Part shown: positions 21,901 through 34,288 of the stretch, piece by piece
Position numbering within the stretch: position 1 is the stretch's first letter
How the letters are laid out: each line of letters starts with the position of its first letter
Source: Zhengitettix transpicula
Lineage: Eukaryota > Arthropoda > Insecta > Orthoptera > Tetrigidae
Length of the DNA: 64,000 nucleotides
Direction of reading: 5' to 3'
Assembly (NCBI GenBank): GCA_037074705.1
Contig: CM073595.1
Location: 47,797,639-47,861,638 of the forward strand
Notes under the pieces: generated by a model
What the model saw: the letters and a program-made list of their open reading frames with translations, nothing else
What the model was told of the DNA's origin: nothing
Database searches by the model: none
Program-made: the position numbers and the translations under genes

Positions 21901-24189
21901 ATTTAATTTGTCACGATAACAGTTTATCAATCAGAACTTTGATTTTATATAGCTCCATGATTAAAGATAATAATTCATAATTTTAACCCTAAAATATAAG
22001 TATTACTCACAACCATTTTATTACATTGTTTAAAAAAATTTATTTATAATTAAAAATTAGTCTGTACAATTGAAACATTGTTCAATAAAGTATATATTTG
22101 TATTTGGCATGTTACTGCAACTTTGTACAGTACGCTATTTATGAATTAAAATATTAAAATTAGAGGGATTTTGGGAAAATAATTGTGACAATAGGGTAGA
22201 AGTAGAAATAATATATGAATATGATGTCTTATTTTTGTATATATTTTTTCCATTTCTTACATAATTCATCAATTGTTTCTTTGTTTAATGCTTTTCTTCT
22301 GCTTGGAAGCGCCTGTTATTTTAGGTTCACATTGATAGAGCTGCGACGTTCCCTATATTCTGAGTATAATGGAGGTCTTAGTTAGGTGATGTCACGTTCC
22401 TCGTATTCAAAGGCTCGTGCTGATATCAGAAGAAATTAGTCATCGTAGATATCTGATGCAATCTGAATACTTAAGCAAGAAGCCTCACAGCTCATCGAAA
22501 CACATAGGAAATTATATCATCACAGTGTCAATTAAACTCAACATTTAACAACAAAAATTTCATTACCTTAGTCTCATAAGAGTATATTTATTCCAATAAC
22601 TCACTTATACTACACAACAATTTGCAGAATTATTATTCGTGTATTTTTTATATAACTAAAAAACAGAAATGAACGAAGCGCGATGTTATGTAGTTTGTAG
22701 TTATTTTAATTAACTTTGAGAATCTTTATTATATTAGTAATAATTGAATTCTTGTGATGCATTTTTCTCGATTTAGTTAATTACTACATAGATTGCCTAG
22801 AAATTAAAAAGAATTGAAATCATTATGGCGTCTTGTCGCGGCTTAATGCAGACGTCTTTCTTCAACGGGCGACTCCAGGGTTTATCGTCCGGCTAATCTG
22901 GCAACAACGTCTAGCGGATTCTAACATGTCGAAGCCTCAACGGTAGCTAATATCTAGGATATTGTTAAACGGAAAAAAATATAAGTCTTTATAACCACAG
23001 GTGGTCGGCGTTGAATTTTTAGTTTTATATTTATTTAATTTTTATTGAAATTTATTGTAAGTCAATCCCCATTCTTTTGATATGTGTAAATATGATACAA
23101 AATTTCTAAATATGATACAAAATTCACGCATATGGAAAATGTTAGGTCTCTTTGTTGTATCCACCCAATGCTACCGTAAGGACATTTAAAGAAAAAAAAT
23201 TGTTCTGTTGTGATATAAATATATGACGAAATGGTGAATCAAATCCGGCATAATTGGTCTATCATTTGAACTAATATGTATCGACAGAATGATTCCGTTA
23301 ATTGTATTGCGGCAGAATTTGAAAGATAACATAAATTTTCAAACAAGTGCTTATGGAAAATTAAGGTTGCGTTAATATTACACAAAAAATACGTCAAATT
23401 AAATCGTATCTACCAGAGACAATTTTTTTTTTGATTTTCGTCGTTCGTACTTATTGGAGGCTGAATTTGGTCACAATTACCATTTATCAATACAATTATT
23501 GAATATATATAACCCCATTATTTAAGATTATTATTAATAATTTTAACCTTAATATTATAAGTATTACTGAAAAACATCAACCACAACCGTCACATTAATT
23601 TCTAAGAAAATAACAGAAATAACGGATGCTCGATATCATAAATTTTGAAATTATTTTAATTAATAATATGAATCTTTATGATTTATAATAATTATTGAAT
23701 GCTGGTGATGCATTTGTCTCGATTTTTCGATTTTGTAAATGACTGCATAGATTTCCCTAGAAAATAAAATGGAAATTTTTTACATCAAGATGACACCTCG
23801 TCTCGCTTATAAGCAGGCGTCCGTCTGCTATGTGCAGACTCCAGGGTTTACCTACCAGATAATCTGGCAACATCGTCTGGCGAATTCTAACATGTCCGGG
23901 TCTCAACGCTATCTAGAATATAGTAAATGTAATAAAATATAATTAGTCATTATAAAACTATCGCGCTACAGCGCATGAAGAAATATTTGTATCCATTACA
24001 TTAAAATTTTTCCGATTGTCCCATGTCTTATTTAATTAATAAAGTAATATATTTCAGTATTCTTGGTATATTTCTCAGATTAACTTCTTTCTCGACGATT
24101 CATATGGACTATGTGCCTGAAATTGTGTGAGAAGTTCTCGGCTCTCGCAGGTGGAATCACTTGGAGTTACATTGAATATTGTTTCCCAA

Positions 24190-24510
24190 AAACCGAGACA
24201 CCTAAAGTCGGCCAGCTGCCTCCTAAACTAGTCAAGGCACGGCGAGGGTAGAGTTGCGACCTCACAGCAAACCCCTCTCCTGCCATCGGGAGGGCTTGGG
24301 ACAAATACCAAATGCCCGATCTTCATGATGCAGGTTTTTCTATGGTTTTTACTGTATCACTTTTAGGCGAATTGTCGGGTAGGATCCGTAGCCCGGTGCT
24401 ACTTGGCTCTACCTTTCCGCATCCCCATTTCGCTCCTTTTCCTATTCTATAAGAAGGGAGCTGCCACTACGTGGATTACCCTATACATAGCCTGTCTACA
24501 CCTTAAGAAA
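24190..24510 (+). mobile_element. SINE-like element, copy H (head deleted)
   Basis: The paralogue of copy G in unit 2. It lacks the region corresponding to 18590-18665 and resumes at GTCGGCCAGCTGCCTCCTAAAC. It is followed by the paralogue of the second fragment at 24535-24720. Confidence 0.72.
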
Positions 24511-24534
24511 ATAATAATAAAATATAAATAAATA

Positions 24535-24720
24535 AAGCAGAGATGGTTTTAAAGTTGTATGCTCCAGTGTCGCAGGAATGTGGCTTAGGGTTGTAGTTGT
24601 CCGCTTTTCTTAGTGCAACAGTCGTTAGCTGCCTACTAAACTGGTTGAGGCATGGAGAAGGAAATGCGGTTTCTCCACAGAAACCCCTCTCCAGTGGTCG
24701 GAAGTAGAGCTCCTTTAATA
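24535..24720 (+). mobile_element. Second diverged SINE-like fragment, unit 2 paralogue
   Basis: The same sequence as 19015-19195 with few changes. Confidence 0.6.
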
Positions 24721-25434
24721 GAAGGCCGGCCCGTCCACCATTTTTAATCTTACCGAACTCTCTCGCCTTATTACTCGAGGATTAAGCAAAAATATGGCGT
24801 TTGTAAAGCATAAAATGTTTTCAAGATTGATTACCCATCAATAGTTTTCATAACTTTTAGACTATTCAGACTAGATCGCATTCGAGTAAACTTTTTTTTA
24901 TTCAACAATTATTTCATCTCCGAAATATGATTAAGATTTCAAATGTAAACTCAAAATTAATAATACAAAATTTGATAATTTAATTCGTTTCTAGTGAATT
25001 TTTAAAATTTAAATTAAATAACATTAAAAAATGGAATTAGAATGTACATCACGTATGGTAAATTAAATACACTTTAAATTGCTTTAATAAAGGGATTAAT
25101 CACTTCTTTAAAAATATCGGGTATTTTTTTATTTACAAAGCAGTTACATCAAAATACATAAAAGTTAATAAATTAAAATTGTTAAACGACTTTCATTTTA
25201 ATTTGCAGCAGACTTCGTTTCAAAAGATAACAGTGTATTCTTGTTTATTGTTTTCATAATTTTTTAGAGACCTTCACCTGCCAACATGATGGTATCACTG
25301 TATCTTTACATCAAGTTAAAATTGATTTTACTAATCTATTGTCTGTAAATATATTTTTTAAATCAGTGATTTGGGACACGTTTTTCAGTTTCCAAAAGAA
25401 ATTTGTTTGCATTAGCAGAACAAAATTAAAAATG

Positions 25435-25865
25435 GATGACGGGATTTGTCCGTTTGCCCGACTAACAGTTGGTCGCTGAACGTTTTCCCGACAATATTCA
25501 CGTTTTCCCGAAAGGTGAAGTTTTATGAAATAAAGCAGAATATTAATATTGTAGAAAACCTAATATGTTGGGTCTCTTATACGTGATTAATATTGTAAAT
25601 TAAGTTATTCATTAATGCGTGGGACAATTTTAACTAAACTAACTAAACGAATCACTTAAGATCCAGGAACCAACCCCGTGAATTATAAGTAACTCTAGAT
25701 TCCATATTGAAGTGGAAGGCGGTGGAAATTTAAAAATGGAAAATATTCAATAACGGTCTATATTGGCACCGAATAAATAGTGAACGGGTTCACGAAGATT
25801 GATAATGTCATAGTGTTGAAATTCATCTCCTAACGGCATAAGGACAGGTATGAGGTAGAGTGAGA
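25435..25865 (+). repeat. CCCGA-rich element, copy 2
   Basis: The unit 2 paralogue of 19920-20345, with the same CCCGA words at 25456-25512. Confidence 0.7.
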
Positions 25866-26361
25866 AATAAATTGCAACCGCTACCAACAATGGTGTCCAT
25901 GTAACAGGAAAGTTTTATAAATGAAATACGAGATTAATTACGCAAACCAAACAGAAGATATTAATCCAGCTACATTAATCAAAGGCATAAAACTATTACT
26001 TTACAGGATGCGATCGATTTGGGGATTTAAGAGTTGAAATGTAAGGTTAAGCCTCTTCCAGGTATCAATGTGAAATAATAAAACAATAAATAAAGGCCTA
26101 TAGATATTAAAGAATAGAAATATGCTTTACCAATAGTTTTTAAAGATTTTATAAAACAGTTGATTGACCTAGTTCTGCCTGTATAAATTCCTGTGCTAAA
26201 ATTATTTTTAATATTATTCTAGGGTTGTATCAAAATTAATATCTTATCCACTGGAACTGTTATTTCCAACGGTGTCCAGGTGCACCACATGATGAATTGA
26301 TAACAGTTCTAAAAACGGGAGTTATCGTATTCCAAGCTTCGCTTGGGGGTCGATATTTAAT

Positions 26362-26556
26362 TTTTTTTTGTAGATTAATTTATAGTCGCACCTACTGCTG
26401 TTGGTATTAGCGACTGAGTTTGGGAACGCATTTCTCCTTGTCGTAGGACTGTTTTGACGAGAGTTTCCCACACGCACACAAAGATCCACTCTCTCTCTGG
26501 AATTCGAACACGGAACCTCTGTGACGTGAGCCAGTCACGCTGACAACAGGATGTTG
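26362..26556 (-). mobile_element. tRNA-derived SINE, unit 2 paralogue
   Basis: Keeps the A-box-like word at 26531-26544 and the B box at 26499-26510 (minus strand). Confidence 0.72.
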
Positions 26557-27224
26557 GCATGGAACATATGTGTTTTATATTTATTTAATGTGTAATGAAT
26601 ATAATGGTAAGGCAATCCCTCTCATTTTAATATGTATAAATGTAATACATGTTTGCATTGGGCTTTGTGATTCACGCATTGGGAGAATGAGAGGTCGAAT
26701 TTTTGCATACACCTAATGCCACCGTTAGGAGATTTTTTAAAACAAATTGTCAATTACGATATAAATATATGACGGAATCTAAAATCGGGAATCACCGATC
26801 TATAATTTGAACTAAACCGTATCCATAAAATGAAACATTAAACTGACTTGAAGGAGAATTTGGAAGATAACATGAATTATCAAACATATCTTAATAGAAA
26901 ATTTGGGTTTCGTAAATATATTCGCAAAAAATACATAAAATTAAATAGTATCACTATTTTTTTAGCCTTTCATTCTCGTATATATGTATATATATATGTT
27001 TATTACATTTATGGCGTTCCAACGTGAGGCAAAATCATTTTAAATTCATTCGTTTCAATTAAGAATAAATTATGTTGTTTATTATATTTATGGCACCTTA
27101 ACGTGGGCCAATTAAGTTAAATATTTTTATATTTTCATTATTTAGTATAAAAATAATTTGATTAATATTTCATTGTTTATTACATTTATAAACCACTTTA
27201 AATACTTCAGTTATTTGTGTTTAT

Positions 27225-27344
<120 letters not shown>

Positions 27345-27715
27345 TTTAATTTGTCACGATAACACGATAACAATAAGAACTATGATTTTATATAGCTCCG
27401 TGATTTAAGATTATTATTAATAATTATAACCCTAAAATAATAAGTATTACTCACAACCATCATATTAATTTGATTAAAAAACTTTATTTATAATTAAAAA
27501 TAAGTCAGTAAAATTGAAACATTGTTCAATAAAGTATATATTTGTATTTGGTATGTTACTGCAACTTTAAACATTACGCTATTTATGAATTAAAATATTA
27601 AAATTAGTGGGCTTTTGGGAAATAAATTGTGACAAGAGGGTAGAAGTAGAAATAATATATTAATAATATGTCTTATTTTTGTATATATTTTTTCCATTTC
27701 TTACATAATACAGCA

Positions 27716-29640
27716 ATTTTTTAATGCTTTTCGTCAACTTGGAAACGCTTGTGACTTTAGGTTTACATTGATAGAGCTGCGATGTGCACTATATTCTGAG
27801 AACAATGGAGGTCTTAAGTGATGTCACGTTTCTGGTATTCAATGGCTAGCAATGATTTTAGAGGAAATGAGTCATTGTAGATAACTGATGCAATCTGAAT
27901 ACTTAAGCAAGAAGCCTCACAGCTCATCGAAACACATGGGAAATTATATCATCACCGTGTCAAATAAACTCAATATTTAACAACAACACTTCATTTTCTT
28001 AGACTCATAAGAGTATATTTATTCCAATAACTCACTTATACTACACGACAATTTGCAGAAATATTATTATTGTATTTTTTTATATAACTAAATAACAGAA
28101 ATGAAGGAAGCGCTATGTTATCATGTAGTTCGAAATTATTTTAATTAATAATTAGAATCTTAATTTTACTAATAATGATTAAATATCTCGAATTTTTGTC
28201 AATTACTGCATATATTTGCATAGAAAATAATATAATTTTTTTAATTCTTGATGGCGTCTCGTCTCTCTTAAAAGCATACATCTTTCTTCCACATGCAGAC
28301 TCCAGGGTTTACCTCCGGGATAATCTGGCAACATCGTCTGGCCGATTCTAACATGTCAAGGTCTCAACGGTAGCTAATATTTATAATATAGTTATACGGA
28401 ATAAAATATAATAAGTCATTATAACAACAGGTGGTCGTCGTTGAATTTTGTGTTTTATATTTATTTAATTTTTAATGAGATTAATTGTAAGTCAATCCCC
28501 ATAGTTTGATATGTATTAATATAATACAAATTTTCTTGGGACGTTGTGATTCTCGCATATTGAAAATGTAAGGGCGCATTTTTGTATGCACCCAATGCTA
28601 CCGTAAGGAGATTTTTAGAAAAAAAATTGTTCTGTTGAGATATAAATATATGACGAAACGGGGAATCTAACCCGTCATCATCGGTCCATCATTTGAACTA
28701 ATACGTATCGACAGAATGATTCCTTTAATTGAATTGAAGGAGAATTTGAAAGATAACATCAATTTTCAAACAAGTGTTTATGGAAAATTAAGGTTGCGTA
28801 AATATTACACAAAAAATACATCAAATTAAATCGTATCAACCAGAGACTAGTTTTTTTTGGCTTTCGTCGTTCGTACTTATTGGAATCTGAATTTGGTCAC
28901 GATAACAACTTATCAATCAGATCATTGAATATTATATGACGCCATGATTTAAGATTATTATTAATAATTTTAACCCTAATGTAAAATGTAAAAAAAATCA
29001 ACCACAACCGTCGCATTAATTTTTAACTAAATAAAAGAAATGAAGGAAGCGCGATGTTTACAATGTTTTTTTTAAAAATTACTTTATTAATAATTAAAAT
29101 CTTTATTTTATTAATAATTATTGAATCCTCGTGACTCATTTGTCTCGATTTTTTGTTATTTCGATTTTGTAAATGGACTCCATAGATGTGCCTAGAAAAT
29201 AAAATAATTTTTTTAAAATATATTATGACTTCTCGTCTCGCTTAAAAGCAGGCGTCCGTTTGCTAAGTGTAGAGACCAGGGTTTACCTCCCGAATAATCT
29301 GGCAACATCTTCTGCGTAAATATTACACAAAAAATACATTAAATTAAATCGTATCAGCCAGCCACCATTTTTTTTCTTTGCTTTTCGTCTTCCGTACTTA
29401 CTGGACACTGCATTTGGTTACGATAACAATTTATCTATAAAAGCTATAAATAATTGACTATTATGTAATGCCGTGATTCAAGATTATTATTATTAATTTT
29501 AAACCTAATATAATAAGTATTACTGAAAATCGTCAAACACAACCTTCGCATTAATTTCTTTTTAAAAAAGTTTAAAACTTAAAAATGTCAGTAAAATTGA
29601 AAAATTGTTCAATTAAATTTTTGGTATGTCACTGTTATTT
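27716..29640 (+). repeat. 5.5-kb segmental duplication, unit 3, internally deleted
   Basis: Starts like units 1 and 2 (landmark at 27797) and ends with the same right-hand words (TTTATGAATTGTAATATT at 29650 resembles 22140). It lacks the central 3 kb with the SINEs, CCCGA element and microsatellite. It retains three diverged internal sub-blocks (around 28080-28400, 29000-29300 and 29310-29540), so it may represent the ancestral simple unit and not a deletion. Confidence 0.7.
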
Positions 29641-31239
29641 TATACGTGGCGCAATTTATGAATTGTAATATTTAATTAGGGGGTCGTTTGAAAAGAAGAG
29701 CTGTCGAAAAGCAGGCGAAAATGTTGGAGTTTTAAGAGTTAAGTACTTTCTATTTCATCACAAATTATTGTCTATACGTTACGGACTTTGATGACTAATT
29801 TGTGTCAAAAATCCTCGTACCGTACGTAGCGTGTCACGATTAAATGTTAAACAATTTGAAATTTCATTGATGGGTATCGTTAGGAGTTTGTAACTAAACA
29901 ACTGGATTATTTTTAATAATATTCGAGCTATGTGCGATAACAAATGATTCATACAGGAATGATTAATTATTGAATGTGTCGTGTTACAAGTGTGGCTGAG
30001 TGACGAACCTCCAGACGTTTCACCTTCGCAGAGAACAATATCTATGGCCTTCACTAACCGCTTACAGCTGTAATACGAGTATAATCCTTATCGTCACGTG
30101 CGAGTCGTCCTGAAATCTGAGGCGTTCCTTGTAATAAACCCACTAAGTTAGAGTAAAGTCAAAGTCTACTGCGTCGTTCAAAACTGGTATTCTTAAACAG
30201 CAAATTGAAGATAATTAAGAATCTGATCACTGAGGTGATTATCAGACTAATTATCCCGTCGTGGGCCATAGGAAAAATTCAGTGTTGCCTCTGTAAACTT
30301 AGCCTTCAACCGCACCGATATTTAATGGTCGCATATTCGGAAAATAGAAGCGGCCGGTGAAAAATATACGACGTACAACGAAAGGCACCACGTAGACTTA
30401 TAAAAATTAGAAATTAAAATATACAATGAGGCTGGGCGCTATACTAAATAAACAGTAAAAAATAATGGGATGCTGAAACACGTAAGATAAATTTTAAAAT
30501 TTTACTTGTCTACTAATAAAGGAAGGCGTACATTTTCGTCCTCACTTTATTTAAAAGTGTTGAGCAATTTTTAAGTTGTTCATAGAAGTTGATTAATCCT
30601 CTGTTAACAATTATGCCGTTTTTGCTTTTGTAGAAGCCTCACAACACATGAAAGCTCTGTAAATCATTGAAATTCCTTCAGAGGCTGGAAAAAAATTGGT
30701 AGATTCAAACAGAATTTTGAAATTTAGCCAAAAATAATTTTGTTTTATTTCATGGTAAAGCCGAACATTTGTTTCATTTTACTGATATAGACTTCCTCAA
30801 TTTTTTTGAATTGATTTCTGAGTTTGATCAAGTTGTGGAACAACTTCAGGTTCAGTACCATTATTATTAATATGAAATGATAAATTAGAAAGGAAATATA
30901 ATTTTAAGCAAAATACTGTGACGCAAGGCTACCAACAAGACATATTTGTTTTGTCTCCATCATAGGAAGTAAGAACCACTGGATTAAAAATATCAGCTGT
31001 ATGTTCTGCTTTGAGTTGTGTCTGGACGATTTCGGTGTTCATCAGGCTAATTTTCAGACTACTAGATTAAGGCTTGTATTTGTTGACAGCCATTTTTGCG
31101 CGCTACCGGTGACCGGAGCCCACGTTGATTCCATAGTGGTGATGTCAACAACTGTCGTGAGATATTCTTTCTTACTTTTTATTATTAAGTCTCTCTACAA
31201 AATTATATTATTAATAAAACTGCGTGTAGTACAAAAAAA
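29641..31239. other. Unassigned stretch
   Basis: Mixed-composition DNA with two open frames near 90 codons (29779-30054 minus and 31001-31297 plus). Neither has a recognisable domain, codon bias or splice context. No gene is called. Confidence 0.35.
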
Positions 31240-31480
31240 CACACACACACTTACCCGATGTACGTTTTCCCGACAACAATATCCCAACACTTTGTAAATT
31301 ACGTTATTCATTAATGCGTGGAAAAATTTCTACCAAACTTGGTGCACGTTTCTCTTAAAATCATGGAACAAACCCTGCGGAATTGAGATAACTCTAGCAT
31401 GGATAGGGGTAGAAAGGGGGTGGCATTTTCAAAACACAAAATATGCGATAACTGCCTATAATGGCGCTGAATAAGTTAGC
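31240..31480 (+). repeat. CCCGA-rich element, copy 3 (decayed)
   Basis: TTACCCGATGTACG, TTTTCCCGACAACAATATCCC, then the family body (TTATTCATTAATGCGTGG, ATATGCGATAACTGCCTATA). It is shorter and more eroded than copies 1, 2 and 4. Confidence 0.6.
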
Positions 31481-31711
31481 TAAATATGTAAATCAGTGCT
31501 GTGACGTGAGAAGTGAAAAGATTTTTTAAAATAATTTTTTTATCCTCTTTTCTATATTTATTTTATGCTTAAGTCTGTGTTATTTAATTATATGAATTTG
31601 TTTTTTTTAATATTGCCACCGGGACTTGCCCAATGCAATTGAATGTATAACCTAGCGCTGTTCCACGCCTTCGGACTGTCACATTTGGCAATATTTATGT
31701 ATATATATATA

Positions 31712-32660
31712 CTAGCAGTTTTCGGCGTTGCCCGGGTATTTATTTATCATCCTGGTTAATGTGAGAATTAAACTCAGTGGTTCCTATTAACCCGGAATTG
31801 ACATTAATCACTAATACATTACATTTTATCCCTTTCGCCACCACCCTTACCGTAAGGGTGCTTCCTTCCCTTGCCTTTTGGAGTCGAAAATAGACACTTA
31901 AACATTTTATAATGACACTATCAAATTATGCGACCCCCAAAACGTTTTGTTTGACGTTAATAATGGCCGTTTAGGAATGATTTTAAATTCCACCCCTACC
32001 CCTAGAGGTAGGTGTGTCTTAATCCCTCAGTATTTGTTCCTATATCGTTAGTAACACGTGTATAACGTTTTGTAGAAATTAGTCTATGCACTTAAGATTG
32101 TACAAGAAACTTTGTTTCATCCCCTTCCACCCCCACTTCAAGGGGCTGAACTACATCTTAACCAGTTTTGTCAATGTCAGAATTAAACTCTCCCGTAGCC
32201 CGTCAATCAACAACAATCTCAGTTGTTTTCTCATTACTTTCATGCAACGACCTTTCACCCTCATCCTCCCCCACTCCCACACATAGGGGATCAACTACAA
32301 CTTAACTGACACACTGAATGTCAGAATTAAATTCAATGACTTCTGCATACCTGAATTTGACATCAATCTCAGTTGTTTCGCGTTATTTTTATGTAACGGT
32401 CCCGTATTGGTGCTTCAACAGGCTGAAATTATACACAAAAACATCTGGAGAGAAACTATTATCACGTCGACGCTAATATCGGCCGTTTTAACGTGTTTTA
32501 ATATTTCACCCCCGTTTACCACTTGAGAGTTTCCTAGCGCTTCGAAAACCCGATAGAAACCTTATTGGGCGTGCGCACAACAACTCGCCACAGATTCATC
32601 GCAATTGGATGAATGGTTTAGAAGACACACGGACAGATATATATATATATATATATAGAG
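31712..32660 (-). mobile_element. Non-autonomous Helitron-like element
   Basis: On the minus strand the element would begin TCTATATATATATA (plus-strand end about 32660) and end with ACCCGGGCAACGCCG..CTAG followed by T (plus 31712). The 5' TC, the 3' hairpin-plus-CTAG and the T after CTAG fit established Helitron rules. The base before the 5' end is not a clear A. The body of about 950 bp is non-coding and shares words with 49460-50442 (GTGAGAATTAAACTCAGTG, CATCGCAATTGGATGAATGG or its variant). Confidence 0.6.
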
Positions 32661-32664
32661 CAAG

Positions 32665-32715
32665 CTTACGCGACTGAAAAATTGCAGATTCATATTCGAG
32701 TCCCACTCACCGCAA
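32665..32715 (+). other. Possible tRNA-like relic
   Basis: TATTCGAGTCCCACTCACCG at 32692 resembles a B box and the end of a tRNA-related SINE, with TTACGCGACTG upstream where an A box could be. It is too decayed to call. Confidence 0.25.
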
Positions 32716-33143
32716 CAATAGAAAGTTCTATGATTGTATAAATAGTGTTGAACCTCGAAACACAGATAACCTTTGCACAGTGCTTCAGTATTAAATAAAC
32801 ACTAACGACTGCTTCTGTTACTAATTTACCTAAACCTCTGGAACGTGACAATATATATATTGTGGTAATTACAAATATGTAATTAATTAATAAATAAATT
32901 TTTATCATTCAATATTGGTGGCGTAAGTCTGAGGCCATTGCATTGTGACTTAGGGTATTGTCGACGAGAATGAGAGGCCGATAATGCTTGCTACCAAGGG
33001 GCATTATTGGCTAATGCAGATTATAGACGTGCATAACTTTAGCGAGTTCAGTTGGTCACTAGAATTAAACAGAGAGAGATACTCGTTGGAGAATGATGAG
33101 AGGTGATTTAGGAGGCTGATGATTGTGTGTCAGTGCTCATCAG

Positions 33144-33149
33144 TATAAA
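33144..33149 (+). promoter_or_regulatory. Candidate TATA box
   Basis: TATAAA lies about 30 bp upstream of a plausible start near 33175 and about 210 bp upstream of a good splice donor. It is supportive only as part of the candidate transcript described next. Confidence 0.3.
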
Positions 33150-33174
33150 GAGCAGAATGTAGCGAGTAAACAGT

Positions 33175-33560
33175 AAACAGCAATTGGTCTGCGAGTGATG
33201 CTTAAATCAACAAAACAATTATATAATTCAAAATCGGAAAGACGTTGGCAGTGTTTTAATGTGTTCGCCAACAATAATAAATAGAATCAGTGCAAATGGC
33301 CTGTCAGTGAAAAGTGTTAAAAATAAAATTACGTGCACAAACCACAGAAATCGGACAATGGTATGTAATACAAACAAAATTTCTCGTCTGTAAACTTTAT
33401 ATGTAAATATCTACCGTCAGAATTAATTAAAGTTATATAACTTTCAAGTTAGGAATTATTGTAAAATTAAATTAAATTTATTAGACTATCTTTGTTGCAG
33501 ATCCGAAAGGCGACCCTGAATTTGGTTTCTCACAAAAACCAATGCAAAAAATAAAAATAT
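33175..33560 (+). ncRNA. Candidate small two-exon transcript with an 18-codon frame
   Basis: Exon 1 would end with ATG at 33358-33360, immediately followed by the donor GTATGT at 33361. A 140-base intron ends in TATCTTTGTTGCAG at 33500. Exon 2 then continues in frame from that ATG for 17 codons (MIRKATLNLVSHKNQCKK), with the stop TAA at 33552-33554 overlapping an AATAAA polyadenylation signal at 33550-33555. The TATA box, donor, polypyrimidine-AG acceptor and poly(A) signal all lie in the right order within 420 bp. The peptide has no known family and no signal sequence. It may be a non-coding RNA, a short peptide gene or chance. Confidence 0.3.
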
Positions 33561-33711
33561 TATTGTAACTTCCTTTATTCATTTAAATCTTGATTAATTT
33601 TGATTACAATATAATTTCGCGCCACCACGTTTTATAGTAATTTTAATATCTTCATTTTAATTTTTTTATTTTTATTATTACAATATATAGAACTTAAAAA
33701 TGAACATTTAA

Positions 33712-34284
33712 CACATTGAATGCCATGAGTTCACCGGTGAACTCAGCTCGATCATGCTTTAAGCTTGCCTTCTAGCGGCTGTGTATTGTACTAAATCAAA
33801 ACGGCGCGAATTGAAGTCTTATGAGATACCAAAGACTTGTTTCCTAAAATGGCGAACAGATGGGAGCCAAATATATAATTTTTTATTGTTTTATAGACAC
33901 ACATAAAAACGAAGTAGATGTTTTACTCCCCCCACCCCCACCCCCAATTATTTTTTAATTTTTATGGGAAATTAAAAATGGTCTGTAAGTATAGGGGGAG
34001 GGGGGTTAAAGTATTTACCCTCGAAGTGGGTTGTATTAGTACTGACACACCAAATTGAGTTCACCAGTGTACTCAGGGCACTCAGTGATACTTGTGACAC
34101 TGGTGTGCCGTGAATTCACCGGTGAACTCAACTATTTTATGCAAGTAAAGCATATTTCCGTTGTCAAATGTAGTTGGGAACAATCTATCTTGTGTTAGGC
34201 AAGTCCAAACTACTAAATTAAAATATATATATATATATTGGCCTGTGGGGAACCCATGGTATCAAACCCGTGGCACTCAACGTG
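33712..34284. mobile_element. MITE with TTAA target site (piggyBac-type target)
   Basis: Flanked by TTAA at 33708-33711 and 34285-34288. Terminal inverted repeats are CACATTGAATGCCATG on the left and, on the complement, CACGTTGAGTGCCACG on the right (13 of 16 identical). TTAA duplication is characteristic of piggyBac-type transposases, so this is probably a non-autonomous relative. Inside are the perfect 18-bp palindrome GAGTTCACCGGTGAACTC (33727) and two imperfect copies (near 34053 and 34113). Confidence 0.8.
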
Positions 34285-34288
34285 TTAA

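Larger units (their letters stand above)
16735..22265 (+). repeat. 5.5-kb segmental tandem duplication, unit 1
   Basis: Landmark CTGAG(A/T)ATAATGGAGGTCTT recurs at about 16829, 22361 and 27797, giving periods of 5,532 and 5,436 bp. The units share their content in order: the dispersed repeat, a SINE-like copy and its neighbour, a CCCGA-rich element, a tRNA-derived SINE and a TA microsatellite. Within the unit, the block around 17100-17450 is itself repeated in diverged form at 18060-18350, and 17500-17900 at 21010-21430. Confidence 0.85.

Noticed and set aside
21644..21980. Open frames with alternating Ile-Tyr
   Set aside because: Translations of the TA microsatellite.
29779..30054. 91-codon minus-strand frame containing INHSC, reminiscent of a SET-domain NHSC motif
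   Set aside because: No other SET motif is present before or after it, there is no splice context, and composition equals that of the flanks. One short word is not enough.
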